NCBI GenBank assembly: GCA_000434335.1
Contig: FR878232.1
Span: 1-64,000 of the forward strand
DNA length: 64,000 bases
Source: Clostridium sp. CAG:492
Lineage (GTDB): Bacteria; Bacillota; Clostridia; TANB77; CAG-508
Direction: 5' to 3'
Part shown: positions 8,525 to 17,698 of the stretch, one piece after another
Numbering within the stretch: position 1 is the stretch's first letter
How the letters are laid out: every line of letters begins with the position of its first letter
Notes under the pieces: model-generated
Seen by the model: only the letters and a program-made list of their open reading frames with translations
Databases searched by the model: none
What the model was told of the DNA's origin: nothing
Translations under genes and position numbers: made by a program

Positions 8525-8818
8525 ATGGGCGGTAGCGACGTCGAAGTTAGAGTAATTGTAGCAAATGAGAATGATAAAAAAATAAGAGTTAGTGATAGCA
8601 ATGTGAATAATAGAAAATTTTGGTTATCTGATGAAAACTGTGAAATAATAGCACAAGCACACACATATAGAGTTATTAAAAAAGGAACAGAATTTATTAG
8701 AGCTAAGGTTGTAAAAGATAATAACGGCAATAAAAAATTGAAGGCTATATGCAAAGTAAGTGAAAATTTAAAAGAGAGAATGAAAGAAATATTTAATAAT
8801 AAAGAAAGAAATAGATAA
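8525..8818 (+). CDS. Hypothetical protein, second gene of the virD4 operon
   Basis: The start at 8525 (MGGSDVEVRVIV) is chosen because AAAGGAGG lies eight bases upstream. A longer frame to 8492 would overlap the previous gene without a site. The 97-residue product is soluble and highly charged. Beta-like alternation at the N-terminus (VEVRVIVANEN) is followed by a helical, basic C-terminus (SENLKERMKEIFNNKERNR). I do not recognise a family. It is followed after 22 bases by the virD4-like gene, so it is probably co-transcribed with it. Confidence 0.7.
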   Translation: MGGSDVEVRVIVANENDKKIRVSDSNVNNRKFWLSDENCEIIAQAHTYRVIKKGTEFIRAKVVKDNNGNKKLKAICKVSENLKERMKEIFNNKERNR

Positions 8819-8840
8819 TTACAAATGAGAAGGTGAAAAT

Positions 8841-9314
8841 ATGAAAAAGCTTTTTACGGAAAAAAAGAAGAAAAAATTATTAGTTTATTTAATACTATGG
8901 CTATTGTTAGCCATAGTATTTATCATACCTATATCTGTTGCATATAAGGATTCATTAAATACAAGAGGAAATTTAGAATTAGATTCATTTCAATCAATTA
9001 TTACAGGTTATCTTACTAATATTAGCATACGTGTAAAAGCATTTAGCGGAGACTATAAACAAAATACTATTAGTGTATTAGAATATTATTCATTTTTTTA
9101 TTTAGCTTTTGGAGTTATTTTAATATTAAAAAGTAAAGATGACGGAGAGTACCATAATATAGAGCACGGATCTAGTGATTGGTGTGAAAATGGAGAGCAA
9201 TATAAAGTATTAAGTAAAAATTCTGGAATTATATTAGCAAAAAAGAATTACTTACCAGTAGATAAACCAGGAAATGTTAATGTATTAATTGTTGGACGGA
9301 TCTGGTGCTGGTAA
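8841..9314 (+). pseudogene. VirD4/TraG-type coupling protein, N-terminal part (frameshifted)
   Basis: The N-terminal 150 or so residues of a type IV coupling protein. Two membrane segments are visible (about 13-36, LLVYLILWLLLAIVFIIPIS, and about 80-97), as in VirD4/TraG anchors. Reading runs in frame up to NVNVLIVG and then into GRIWCW and a stop. A single extra C at 9297 explains this: without it the sequence reads VLIVGGSGAGKSASYSKPN, the coupling-protein Walker A, and joins the C-terminal part at once. The start has GAGAAGGTG upstream. The shift may be a real inactivating mutation or a sequencing error. Confidence 0.85.
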
Positions 9315-10875
9315 ATCTGCATCATACTCAAAACCAAATGCATATCAAAAGTTGGGATCATATGTATTTACAGATCCAAAAGGTGAATTATATGATGACA
9401 CAGCAGGATATTTGAAAAGAAATGGATATGAAATTAAAGTTTTAAATTTGGTTAATCCAAAAAATAGTGATGGATACAATCCATTAGCACATATAAAAAG
9501 TGATTTAGATGTAGACGTTATAGCATCAACAATAATAAAGGGACAAGAAAAATCTTCCAGTACATCTGATCCATTCTGGGATGATACAGCAGAAATGTTA
9601 TTAAAATCATTAATATATTTTTTGAAATCAACAAGACCACCAGAAGAGCAGAACTTAGCAAGTTGTGCGGAGCTTGTAAGAGCCGCATCTGCAAATAGTA
9701 ATGGCGGAAGTCTTTTAAAAGATATGATGAGTGTTTTACCAATAGACCATCCAGCAAGAACTTATTACAAAAACGTTGAAGTAGCTTCTGAAAAGACATT
9801 TAGTTCAATATTAGTAACGCTACAGGCAAAACTTGGTAAATTTGATTCAAAAGATATAGCAGAGGTAACATCTACAGATACAATAAATTTTGAAAGAATA
9901 GGTAGTGTAAAAACATCTGTGTATGTAATTTCATCTGATACACATACAGCATACGATTTCTTATTAACAATATTCTTTGCACAAATGATTCAACAATTAT
10001 ATGATTATGCTGATAATAATGGCGGAAAATTAAAAATACCAACATTTTTTATACTTGATGAGTTTGCTAACATTGGACAAATACCAGACTTTGATAAAAA
10101 AATATCAACATCACGTAGTAGAAAAATATCATTTAGTGTTATATTACAAAACTTGGATCAATTGGAAGCAATATATGAAAAATCTTACGAAACTATAATG
10201 GGTAACTGCGATACCCACTTATTCTTGGGAAGTAACTCAACAAAAACAGTTGAATATTTTTCTAAAGCACTTGGAGAAAAAACAATTTCAAGAGAAAGTA
10301 TTTCAAAAAACAAAGATAAAGATGGACATAAAAGTGGTACTGGTGAATCTGATCAAATTATGGCCAGAGCACTTATGACACCAGATGAACTTAGAAGAAT
10401 GAGTATGGATTATTGTATAATTTATGAAAAGGGCTTAAAGCCTGTAAAAGCAGAAAAATTTTTCTATTTTAAATCAAATATGATAAAAGAATTTAATAAA
10501 TTAAAATTAGACCACAATGACTTTGACGCTGGTGTACGTGGAGAATGGAGAAAATTTAATCCATATAAAGTTGGTGCTAATTTAGAAGAAGAAGAGCAGG
10601 AAAGTAATTTGAATGTTGAATCATTAGACGATTTATTTGATGATGATGAAACAACAAACTCAAATAAAACTGAGAAAATAAAAAAGGAAGATACAGCAGA
10701 AAGCAACAACAAATTTGAAAGCGATTTAAATGAATTATTATTTGATGATGAACAGGAAGTAGATAATACAGCAGAAACAGAAAACGGTGAAATGCTAGAT
10801 ATTCAGAAGGAATTAGAAGCGAAATTTGATGAACTATTTGGTTCAATAGATGATGAAAACGATGATAATGAATAA
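9289..10875 (+). pseudogene. VirD4/TraG-type coupling protein, ATPase part (frameshifted)
   Basis: The C-terminal, cytoplasmic part of the same type IV coupling ATPase, which brings substrates to the secretion channel. It begins inside Walker A (GSGAGKSASYSKPN). Further matches are FTDPKGELYDDTAGYL (family motif after Walker A), Walker B FFILDEFANIGQIPDF (about residue 252) and the SVILQNLDQLEAIYE motif. The last 100 or so residues form an acidic tail (DDLFDDDETTNSN). A TTG at 9289 opens this frame but lacks a ribosome-binding site, so it is not a convincing independent start. It is the last gene of its operon before a weak terminator and the type III RM genes. Confidence 0.88.
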
Positions 10876-10908
10876 TATAATATGTAAATTAAATATAATT
10901 GTTTTAGT

Positions 10909-10944
10909 AAAGAGCTATGTATAATAAATACTTGGCTCTTTTTA
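10909..10944 (+). terminator. Weak terminator after virD4
   Basis: AAAGAGC pairs with GCTCTTT around a loop of about 19 bases, followed by a short T-run. Confidence 0.45.
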
Positions 10945-11070
10945 TTAATGTTTACCGTCAATATTTTTTGACACATCAATTTCTTTATTATTTTCACTAC
11001 ATTGCTCTTGTTAAAATAACAATAATGTGATACCATAACAACGAAAAACAAAACAATCGGAGGCAAAAAA

Positions 11071-12789
11071 ATGAGCACAAATCTATCAAAAGAAAAACGA
11101 GAAAAAATACTAAACAACATAAAAATAATGAGATCAAAATTACAAGAAAACCCTGAACTTCTAATAACCCTAAATGATATAGAAACAGAGCTAAAAAGAA
11201 AAAAATACGGACTAGTTTGGGAAGACCACGAAGAAAAAATAGACAAAGAGCTTTCAGACAAAATACCAGTATTCGAAGAAAATAAGGGTTTAGAAATAAA
11301 ACTAAATCCACAAAAGTCAACAAATTTCATATTAGAAGGAGATAATCTACATAGCTTATATCTACTAGAAAAAACACACAAAAACAGTATAGACTTAATA
11401 ATAATAGATCCACCATACAACAGAGGAATAAATGACTTTGTCTACGATGATAATTATATAGATAAAACAGATTCATTTAAACACAGCAAATGGATATCAT
11501 TTATGAGTAGACGTCTAGAAATGGCAAAAAAACTTCTAAAAGACAACGGTGTAATATTCATAAACATAGATGATAATGAATTTGCTCAACTAAAATTATT
11601 ATGTGACGATATATTTGGAGAAGAAAATTTTATATCATGTTTCCCATGGCATAATAGAACCTCAATTCAAAATGATACGGATATAAGCATTAATCACGAA
11701 TACATAATTGCATATGCCAAAAAAAGAAGAATAACAAATCGTAGATTAAAAGCAAGCAACAAAGAAAGTTGGTACAATTTAAATGACTTTGTAATACAAC
11801 CAAAAGAAACGGACTCAAGCAAATACTCAAATCCAGATAATGATCCTAGGGGAATATGGAAAGCAGACCCATTTGATGCACCAAATGTTAGACCAAATTT
11901 AACATATGAAATAATAAATCCAGTAACAGGAGTAAAATATTTACCTCCAAAAGGAAGATGCTGGAGAACAGAGCCAGAAAAATATAAACAATTATTAGAA
12001 GATAAACGAATAGTATTTGGAAAAAACGGAACATCAAAACCACAATTAAAGGTATTTTATAATGAAGTAAAAATGAAAGGCGAAATACGAAATAGTTGGT
12101 TTGATTCTGAAACATATGATACATCAACAAATGGTAAAAAAGAATTTTTATCAATATTACCAGACAAAAAAATATTTAATACACCAAAGCCAGTAAATTT
12201 ATACAAAGAAATAATAAAAATGGCAATTTCACCTAAAGTAGAAAAGCCGGTAATATTGGATTTCTTTGCAGGCTCTGGAACAGTAGGACAAGCAGTATTA
12301 GAAGAATTTAGAGGAAAAAATGCAGAATTTATACTATGTAACAGCAATGAAAATAACATATGTACAGAAATAACATATGAAAGAATAAAAAGAATTATAC
12401 AAGGCTATACAAATCAAAAAGGATATAATGTTCAAGGAATAGAAGCAAACCTAAAATATTACAAAGTAAAATACATAGATAGATTTAACAGAGAAGATGA
12501 CGGTTATTATATAGTAAATGAATTATCAAAATACACAAAAGAGCTAGCACAGCTAGAGCACGGATTAGATTTACAAGCTGGAGAATTACAAATATTATTT
12601 TCGGATGAAGATGTAGACAAATTTACAAAAAATGAAGAAGCCGTAAGCAAATGCAAAATTATTTACTTAGATAATAATGCACTAATTACAGAAGAGCAAT
12701 TAAAATTATTTGAACAAAACGATATAAAAATTTGTTATATTCCAGATTATTATTTTGAAAAAGAAATAATGGAGGTTGAACAATGGTAG
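11071..12789 (+). CDS. mod: Type III restriction-modification methyltransferase (Mod)
   Basis: Site-specific DNA methyltransferase subunit of a type III RM system. It methylates adenine in an asymmetric site and gives the Res partner its specificity. Catalytic motif IV DPPYN is at about residues 112-116 and the SAM-binding motif I FFAGSGT at about 398-404. This IV-before-I order is the beta class typical of Mod. The central region (about 180-370) is the likely target-recognition domain. The 572-residue length is at the short end for Mod. CGGAGG lies ahead of the ATG. Its stop overlaps the res start by seven bases, so the two are one operon. Confidence 0.93.
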   Translation: MSTNLSKEKREKILNNIKIMRSKLQENPELLITLNDIETELKRKKYGLVWEDHEEKIDKELSDKIPVFEENKGLEIKLNPQKSTNFILEGDNLHSLYLLEKTHKNSIDLIIIDPPYNRGINDFVYDDNYIDKTDSFKHSKWISFMSRRLEMAKKLLKDNGVIFINIDDNEFAQLKLLCDDIFGEENFISCFPWHNRTSIQNDTDISINHEYIIAYAKKRRITNRRLKASNKESWYNLNDFVIQPKETDSSKYSNPDNDPRGIWKADPFDAPNVRPNLTYEIINPVTGVKYLPPKGRCWRTEPEKYKQLLEDKRIVFGKNGTSKPQLKVFYNEVKMKGEIRNSWFDSETYDTSTNGKKEFLSILPDKKIFNTPKPVNLYKEIIKMAISPKVEKPVILDFFAGSGTVGQAVLEEFRGKNAEFILCNSNENNICTEITYERIKRIIQGYTNQKGYNVQGIEANLKYYKVKYIDRFNREDDGYYIVNELSKYTKELAQLEHGLDLQAGELQILFSDEDVDKFTKNEEAVSKCKIIYLDNNALITEEQLKLFEQNDIKICYIPDYYFEKEIMEVEQW

Positions 12790-15026
12790 GAATTAAGTTA
12801 AAAGAATTTCAAGAAAAATGTGTTGAAGAATTATTAGAGCAAACGGTATTTGGTGAAAAAAAAGAAATTTTATTGCAAGCTCCTACGGGAAGTGGAAAAA
12901 CAATAATGCTATTAGAATACATAGACAGATTTTTATTAGAAAATAAAGATTATGTATTTGTATGGTTAACACCAGGCTCTGGAGAGCTTGAAGAGCAAAG
13001 TAAAAATAAAATGAATCAACTACTAAAAAATAGAACAACAAAGACATTAAACGAAGTATTAACAACTGGATTTGAAGAGCAAGACACAGCTTTTATAAAC
13101 TGGGAGAATGTAACTAAAAAAGGAAACACAGCATTAAGAGAGCTAGAAAAAAGTAATTTATATGACAGAATAGAGCAAGCACAAAATAACGGAATAAAAT
13201 TTATAGTAATAATAGACGAAGAGCACAGAAATAAAACCGAAAAAGCAGAAAGCATAACCAATTTATTTAATGCAAAACATACAGTAAGAGTATCAGCAAC
13301 AACAAAAAGAAATGATGAAGCATATAACATAAAAATAAGCGAAATGGAAGTTATAAACTCAGGATTAATAACAAAATCATTATATATAAATCAAGGAATT
13401 GAAAATAATATTTTATTAGATGATGAAATAGAATATCTACTAAAACTTGCAATAAATAAAAGAAGACAAATAAGAAATACCTGTACAGAACTTGGAGTAA
13501 ATTACAATCCATTAGTTATAATTCAATTACCAAGTATGAGTGAAAACTTAATAGAAAAAATAGAGCAATATCTAGAAAAAGAAGGATTTACATATGACAA
13601 TGGGTTATTAGCAATATGGCTTGCAGACAGAAAAGAAAATATAGAAAATATAAGTGATAACACAAGTGAACAATGCTTTTTAATAATGAAACAAGCAATA
13701 TCAACAGGTTGGGATTGCCCAAGAGCAAAAGTACTAGTAAAAATAAGAGAAAATATGCACGAAGATTTTGAAATACAAACTTTAGGAAGAATTCGTAGAA
13801 TGCCAGAAGGAAAACACTACGGAAATGAAGTACTAGATAACTGTTATTTATATACATTTGATGACGAATACACAGAAACAGTAAAACACGAACTAGGAAG
13901 ACAAGCAAGCAATGTAAAAAGCTTATTTGTAAAAGACGAATTTAGAAAATTTAAATTATATAAAGAAGTAAAAAATACTGATGCAGATAACTTTGCACCA
14001 AGAGAAGCATTTTACGCAATATATGAATATTACTGTAAAGAATATAATTTAGAAAATTCACAAGAAAAACAAAGTAACGACGGAGATAATAAAGAAGAAA
14101 ACAAAGAAAGCAACAAAGTAAAACTTGCAAAAGCCGGATACAATTTTAATCAAAATATTACAAATGAAGTAGTTCAAGGAAGTGCAATAGAGCTAAATAA
14201 AAAGAATTTTATAAACAGTGAAAAAATTCGTATACAAAGTTCAGTAGATACATATAAAAATGGAATAGATTTACGTCATTCAATAAATGTAATAGCAACA
14301 AAAATAGGAATGGTATATCAATACTTATCACCAATATTGCAAAGATTATTCCTAGGGAATGTGGAATTTCCAGAAAAAATATTAAAATTAACTAAAAAAG
14401 AATTTTACGCATTTATTATTAATAATGAAAGAAAATTAGAATATGATATATTAAATGCAGTTATTCAAAAAAGAGAGCAAAGAGTAAAATTGCAAACAGA
14501 ATTTAAAAAGGTAAAAGAATTTATATTCCCAGAGCGAATAACAGTAAAATATAACAAAAAAGATCCAAGTTTATCAGAAATGAGCAAGAATGTATATTAT
14601 GGTTATCCATCAACAACAATAAAATCCTCATCAGAAGAAAAATTTGAAAAATATTGTGAAGCATCAAGTAAAATAAAATATTGGTATAAAAATGGAGAAT
14701 CATCAGACGAATTTTTCTCAATAGTATACTTAGATAAAATGAACAAAGCGTGGACTTTTTATCCAGACTATATAGTAGGTGATACAAAAGGAAATATATG
14801 GATAATTGAAACAAAAGGTGGCGAAGATGCCTACGGATACTCAAAAAACATAGATATAAAAATAGAAAACAAATATGAAGCACTAAAAACATATGCACAA
14901 AAATATAATTTAAAATGGGGCTTTGTAAGAGATATAGATGAAGAGCTATACATATCAAATACAGATGAATATATAGAAGATATGAAAAGCACAAACTGGA
15001 TAAACTTAAAAAATTATGAAATATAA
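12783..15026 (+). CDS. res: Type III restriction enzyme, helicase/endonuclease subunit (Res)
   Basis: ATP-dependent restriction subunit that pairs with Mod and cuts unmethylated foreign DNA. It is an SF2 helicase: Walker A APTGSGKT (about residues 33-40), the DEAH-like box IIDEEHRN (about 143-150), SATT motif III near 170, and the C-terminal helicase motif TLGRIRRMPEGKHYGNE (about 336-352). The C-terminus carries a PD-(D/E)XK nuclease site, FYPDYIVGDTKGNIWIIETKGG (core D, then ExK), near residues 659-680. At 747 residues it is somewhat shorter than P1/EcoP15 Res (about 970). It overlaps mod. It sits between two blocks of T4SS genes, so it may be a late insertion. Confidence 0.92.
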   Translation: MVGIKLKEFQEKCVEELLEQTVFGEKKEILLQAPTGSGKTIMLLEYIDRFLLENKDYVFVWLTPGSGELEEQSKNKMNQLLKNRTTKTLNEVLTTGFEEQDTAFINWENVTKKGNTALRELEKSNLYDRIEQAQNNGIKFIVIIDEEHRNKTEKAESITNLFNAKHTVRVSATTKRNDEAYNIKISEMEVINSGLITKSLYINQGIENNILLDDEIEYLLKLAINKRRQIRNTCTELGVNYNPLVIIQLPSMSENLIEKIEQYLEKEGFTYDNGLLAIWLADRKENIENISDNTSEQCFLIMKQAISTGWDCPRAKVLVKIRENMHEDFEIQTLGRIRRMPEGKHYGNEVLDNCYLYTFDDEYTETVKHELGRQASNVKSLFVKDEFRKFKLYKEVKNTDADNFAPREAFYAIYEYYCKEYNLENSQEKQSNDGDNKEENKESNKVKLAKAGYNFNQNITNEVVQGSAIELNKKNFINSEKIRIQSSVDTYKNGIDLRHSINVIATKIGMVYQYLSPILQRLFLGNVEFPEKILKLTKKEFYAFIINNERKLEYDILNAVIQKREQRVKLQTEFKKVKEFIFPERITVKYNKKDPSLSEMSKNVYYGYPSTTIKSSSEEKFEKYCEASSKIKYWYKNGESSDEFFSIVYLDKMNKAWTFYPDYIVGDTKGNIWIIETKGGEDAYGYSKNIDIKIENKYEALKTYAQKYNLKWGFVRDIDEELYISNTDEYIEDMKSTNWINLKNYEI

Positions 15027-15101
15027 AACTACAAAATTGTCAAAAAAGGGTAAATACAATTTTATAAAAGCAACTAAATGTAAAAAAATACAAAAGATGT
15101 A

Positions 15102-15131
15102 TTGACAATAGTAAACTAACTGGGATATAAT
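15102..15131 (+). promoter_or_regulatory. Sigma-A promoter of rpsU
   Basis: TTGACA (15102-15107), an 18-base spacer and TATAAT (15126-15131), about 70 bases before the rpsU start. Confidence 0.8.
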
Positions 15132-15201
15132 AATGTGCGTACACAATTTAGATGTGCATCCCAAGCAAGACTAATTGCAATGCCGGAAGGAGGGGAATAC
15201 T

Positions 15202-15372
15202 ATGTCAGAGACTAAAGTTAAAGATGGTAATTTAGAAGACGCATTGAAAAGATTTAAAAGACAATGCGCTAGAAATGGTGTATTACAAGAAGTTCGTAAA
15301 AGAGAACACTATGAAAAGCCAAGTGTAAAAAGAAAAAAGAAATCAGAGGCTGCAAGAAAAAGAAAGTTTTAA
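15202..15372 (+). CDS. rpsU: 30S ribosomal protein S21
   Basis: S21 binds the small-subunit platform near the anti-Shine-Dalgarno end of 16S rRNA. The 56-residue product has the expected basic composition and the family pattern: [20 protein letters not shown], then [20 protein letters not shown] and an arginine-rich tail. The ATG at 15202 is preferred because GGAAGGAGGGG precedes it; an in-frame ATG at 15175 has no site. It has its own consensus promoter and a terminator. yqeY follows, as in many Firmicutes. Confidence 0.97.
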   Translation: MSETKVKDGNLEDALKRFKRQCARNGVLQEVRKREHYEKPSVKRKKKSEAARKRKF

Positions 15373-15417
15373 TATAATATTAAATTAAAATGTAATATTA
15401 ATTTTATATTTAAATAA

Positions 15418-15454
15418 AAAAGAGGTAATAACATAGCGTTTTTACCTCTTTTAG
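15418..15454 (+). terminator. Terminator between rpsU and yqeY
   Basis: AAAAGAGGTAA (15418-15428) pairs with TTACCTCTTTT (15442-15452). TATAAT at 15457-15462 could serve as a weak -10 for yqeY. Confidence 0.75.
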
Positions 15455-15496
15455 TGTATAATACAAAAAGATAATAAAAAAGAGAGGTTGATAAAA

Positions 15497-15940
15497 ATGT
15501 TAAAAGAAAAATTATTAGAAGATTTAAAAAATTCAATGAAAGAAAAAAATATTAACAGAAAAAATGTAATACAAATGGTAAGAGCAGCAATATTACAAAA
15601 AGAAAAAGATAACAACATAGAGCTAGATGATACACAAATAATGGAGATAATATCTAAAGAGCACAAAAAAAGAGAAGATTCATTAGAAGATTACAAAAAA
15701 GCAAACAGAGAAGACATAATAGCACAAATAGAAGAAGAAATAAATGTATTAAACGAATATCTACCTAAAAAAATGGAAAAAGAAGAGCTAGAAAAAATAA
15801 TAAGTCAAATAATAGAAGAAACAGGTGCATCAAGTATGAAAGATATGGGAAAAGTTATGAAATTAGCAAAAGAAAAATGTGGTTTAGCTGCGGATGGAAG
15901 AGATATAAATGAAATTGCAAAAGTAATGTTAAATAAATAA
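15497..15940 (+). CDS. yqeY: GatB/YqeY domain protein
   Basis: A 147-residue protein of the YqeY family, related to the tail domain of the amidotransferase subunit GatB; a tRNA-related role is presumed but not established. The helical N-terminus (LLEDLKNSMKEKNINRKNVI) is followed by the family segment LNEYLPKKMEKEEL and a C-terminal GSMKDMGKVMK-like region (SSMKDMGKVMKLAK). The ATG at 15497 is chosen over an in-frame TTG at 15488 because GAGAGG is correctly spaced only from the ATG. The rpsU-yqeY order is commonly conserved and marks this pair as chromosomal rather than part of the secretion locus. Confidence 0.92.
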   Translation: MLKEKLLEDLKNSMKEKNINRKNVIQMVRAAILQKEKDNNIELDDTQIMEIISKEHKKREDSLEDYKKANREDIIAQIEEEINVLNEYLPKKMEKEELEKIISQIIEETGASSMKDMGKVMKLAKEKCGLAADGRDINEIAKVMLNK

Positions 15941-15978
15941 CAAAAATTTCGACATTTTAGTACATTAACATTTTTTTA

Positions 15979-16007
15979 TTGACTAAAAATAATTAATGTA
16001 GTAAAAT
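15979..16007 (+). promoter_or_regulatory. Promoter of the pilin-like gene cluster
   Basis: TTGACT (15979-15984), a 17-base spacer, TAAAAT (16002-16007). The elements resemble the promoters at 49173 and 52313, but without the upstream TGTAA repeats. Confidence 0.6.
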
Positions 16008-16051
16008 TAAGATATAAACAAAATTTGTGTAGAGTAGGAGGAAGTAGTAAT

Positions 16052-16456
16052 ATGAAAAAAATAATAAAAGTAATATTGTTATTAATTCTAGTATTATCTT
16101 TCTTATGTATATACACAAACAAATCTGTTTATGCTGTAATAGATCCAACAACATACACTCCGGAAGGATCAGTAGATAAAGATGTAGTTGTAAAATACGG
16201 TTCGAACATATCAAGTGCATTAACTGTAATTGGTATAGTAGTATCAGTAATATGTTTGAATATAGTTGGATTTATATTTATTGTATCAAGCCCATCAGGA
16301 AAAGCAGAATATCAAAAAAAATTAGTACCAATAGTAGTTGGAATATTAATTATGGCAATTATAACAACAATAGTATCAGGTTTAGCATCTATAGGTGAAA
16401 GCCTTAATGGAGAAGATAATGTAGATTCTAGTTTTATAGGTCCAACAAAGCCATAG
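16052..16456 (+). CDS. VirB2/TrbC-like pilin candidate 1
   Basis: A 134-residue exported protein with a signal peptide (MKKIIKVILLLILVLSFLCI, cleavage likely after YA) and two membrane helices (about residues 52-76 and 89-112). These are separated by a short polar loop, SPSGKAEYQKKL. This layout and the GKAEYxKKLxP loop are typical of VirB2/TrbC-type T4SS pilins of Firmicutes. The ATG at 16052 has GGAGGAAG upstream; a longer frame from 16025 has no site. It is the first of three adjacent pilin-like genes. The C-terminal tail after the second helix is acidic. Confidence 0.8.
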   Translation: MKKIIKVILLLILVLSFLCIYTNKSVYAVIDPTTYTPEGSVDKDVVVKYGSNISSALTVIGIVVSVICLNIVGFIFIVSSPSGKAEYQKKLVPIVVGILIMAIITTIVSGLASIGESLNGEDNVDSSFIGPTKP

Positions 16457-16471
16457 ACAGGGAGGTAGAAT

Positions 16472-16972
16472 ATGAAAATTATAAATAAAATAATAATTGC
16501 AATAATTGCAGTATTAATATTAATTTGTACATATATACCTTCAAATGCAAAAGCCGTTACGATGAAAAGTATAATTGAAGGTGGAGATATTTTTACACAA
16601 AGTGCATCAAATACTGAACTATTTAACGAGACAAATCAAAAAAGTGCTGTAGATGGTATTTATTATATTCTACTTGGAGTAGGAATTGTATTAGCTGTTA
16701 TAATAGGAATTGTATTAGGAATACAGTTTGTAACAACAGGTGTTACTGGACAAGCTAAAATAAAGGAAAAATTAATACCATATGCAATAGGATGTATAGT
16801 AATTTTTGGTGGATTTGGAATCTGGAGAGCTGTAATTAATATGTCGAATGAAGTATTAAATACAGAAAATACGGAAAATACGGAAACACAATATACTATG
16901 CCAGATTCATCTGGAGGTTCTTCTCATACAAGTACGGCTGGAGGCAGTCATGGAGGAGGTAGCTCTAGATAA
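16472..16972 (+). CDS. VirB2/TrbC-like pilin candidate 2 with Gly/Ser/His tail
   Basis: The second of three pilin-like genes, 15 bases after the first. It has a signal peptide (MKIINKIIIAIIAVLILICT), an N-terminal mature segment, and two membrane helices (about residues 66-90 and 103-125) joined by a polar loop, TGQAKIKEKL. Unlike its neighbours it carries a low-complexity tail with three TEN repeats and a Gly/Ser/His-rich end (SSGGSSHTSTAGGSHGGGS). VirB2 pilins polymerise into the conjugative pilus or line the channel; assignment here rests on topology and context. GGGAGG precedes the ATG. Confidence 0.75.
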   Translation: MKIINKIIIAIIAVLILICTYIPSNAKAVTMKSIIEGGDIFTQSASNTELFNETNQKSAVDGIYYILLGVGIVLAVIIGIVLGIQFVTTGVTGQAKIKEKLIPYAIGCIVIFGGFGIWRAVINMSNEVLNTENTENTETQYTMPDSSGGSSHTSTAGGSHGGGSSR

Positions 16973-17049
16973 TAAATTATGTTATTATTATTATTTTCTA
17001 AAAGGAAATAAGTTTAATAAATTATTAATTAATATGAGGAGGTTATTTT

Positions 17050-17421
17050 ATGAAAAAAAGCATTAAATTAATGTTAACAACACTACTAGCTGTTATGTTA
17101 TTATTTAGTTTTTCACAACCAATGGTATTTGCCGCAGATTCAGGAGATATAATAAATAATTTGACAAGTAATGATGAAAATATTATAAAGAATGGCGCAG
17201 GCAAAGTTACAGATATAGGTTCAAAAATAATGACTTGGATGTGGATAATATCAATAGTAGTTGCAGTTATAGTATTAATGTACACAGGACTTAAATTCAT
17301 CGTAGGAAGTACTCAAGAAAAGGCCGAGTACAAAAAATCATTAATGCCTTTAGTTGTAGGTGTAATTATATTAGTATTTGCAACAACAATAGTAAATGTA
17401 ATATTTTCAATTAATAGTTAG
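17050..17421 (+). CDS. VirB2/TrbC-like pilin candidate 3
   Basis: A 123-residue protein with a signal peptide ending FAAD, and two membrane helices (about residues 56-78 and 92-115) around the loop GSTQEKAEYKKSL. The loop closely echoes pilin candidate 1 (GKAEYQKKL). The compact size and short tail make it the most canonical VirB2/TrbC-like of the three. GAGGAGG precedes the ATG. A strong terminator follows, so 16052-17421 forms one transcription unit. Which of the three is the major pilin cannot be told from sequence. Confidence 0.8.
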   Translation: MKKSIKLMLTTLLAVMLLFSFSQPMVFAADSGDIINNLTSNDENIIKNGAGKVTDIGSKIMTWMWIISIVVAVIVLMYTGLKFIVGSTQEKAEYKKSLMPLVVGVIILVFATTIVNVIFSINS

Positions 17422-17446
17422 TATAATTATTAATTTAACAACAGAT

Positions 17447-17482
17447 AAAAATAGAAAACTTGAACAGTTTTCTATTTTTTTT
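17447..17482 (+). terminator. Terminator after the pilin-like cluster
   Basis: A 14-bp stem: AAAAATAGAAAACT (17447-17460) and AGTTTTCTATTTTT (from 17466), with loop TGAAC and a T-run. Confidence 0.85.
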
Positions 17483-17551
17483 ATATAAAAAATATCTAAT
17501 CTTAGGGAAATAAATTAATTGAACATAATTAAAAAAATATGTAAAAAAAGA

Positions 17552-17583
17552 ATAGAAAATGTAATAAAAATGTAACCAAAATG
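17552..17583 (+). promoter_or_regulatory. TGTAA direct-repeat operator, copy 1 (T4SS operon)
   Basis: GAAAATGTAATAAAAATGTAA with TGTAA at 17560-17564 and 17571-17575, an 11-bp period. Read on the other strand this is ATTACA repeated, like an OmpR/PhoB-family half-site pair. It lies 124 bases before the PrgI-like start and 71 before its -35. Near-identical copies precede both adhesin genes. Confidence 0.7.
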
Positions 17584-17645
17584 AAAAAAATGTGGATTAT
17601 AAGGTTTGCGTAAATATTATAATAAAAAAATATATATTTAAGCAT

Positions 17646-17673
17646 TTGACAAAAAAATAATAACCTGTAAAAA
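17646..17673 (+). promoter_or_regulatory. Promoter of the PrgI-virB4-virB6 operon
   Basis: TTGACA (17646-17651), a 16-base spacer, TAAAAA (17668-17673). The same 16-base spacing and TAAAA core occur at both adhesin promoters. Confidence 0.55.
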
Positions 17674-17698
17674 TATATAACAAAAGGAGGACACTATT

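Noticed and set aside
9289..9300. TTG at 9289 as a true start of an independent ATPase gene
   Set aside because: No ribosome-binding site, and it would begin inside Walker A; a frameshift explains the data better.
10803..11420. Long minus-strand frame across the mod start
   Set aside because: It overlaps mod antisense and the virD4 end, has hydrophobic shadow composition and no start signal.
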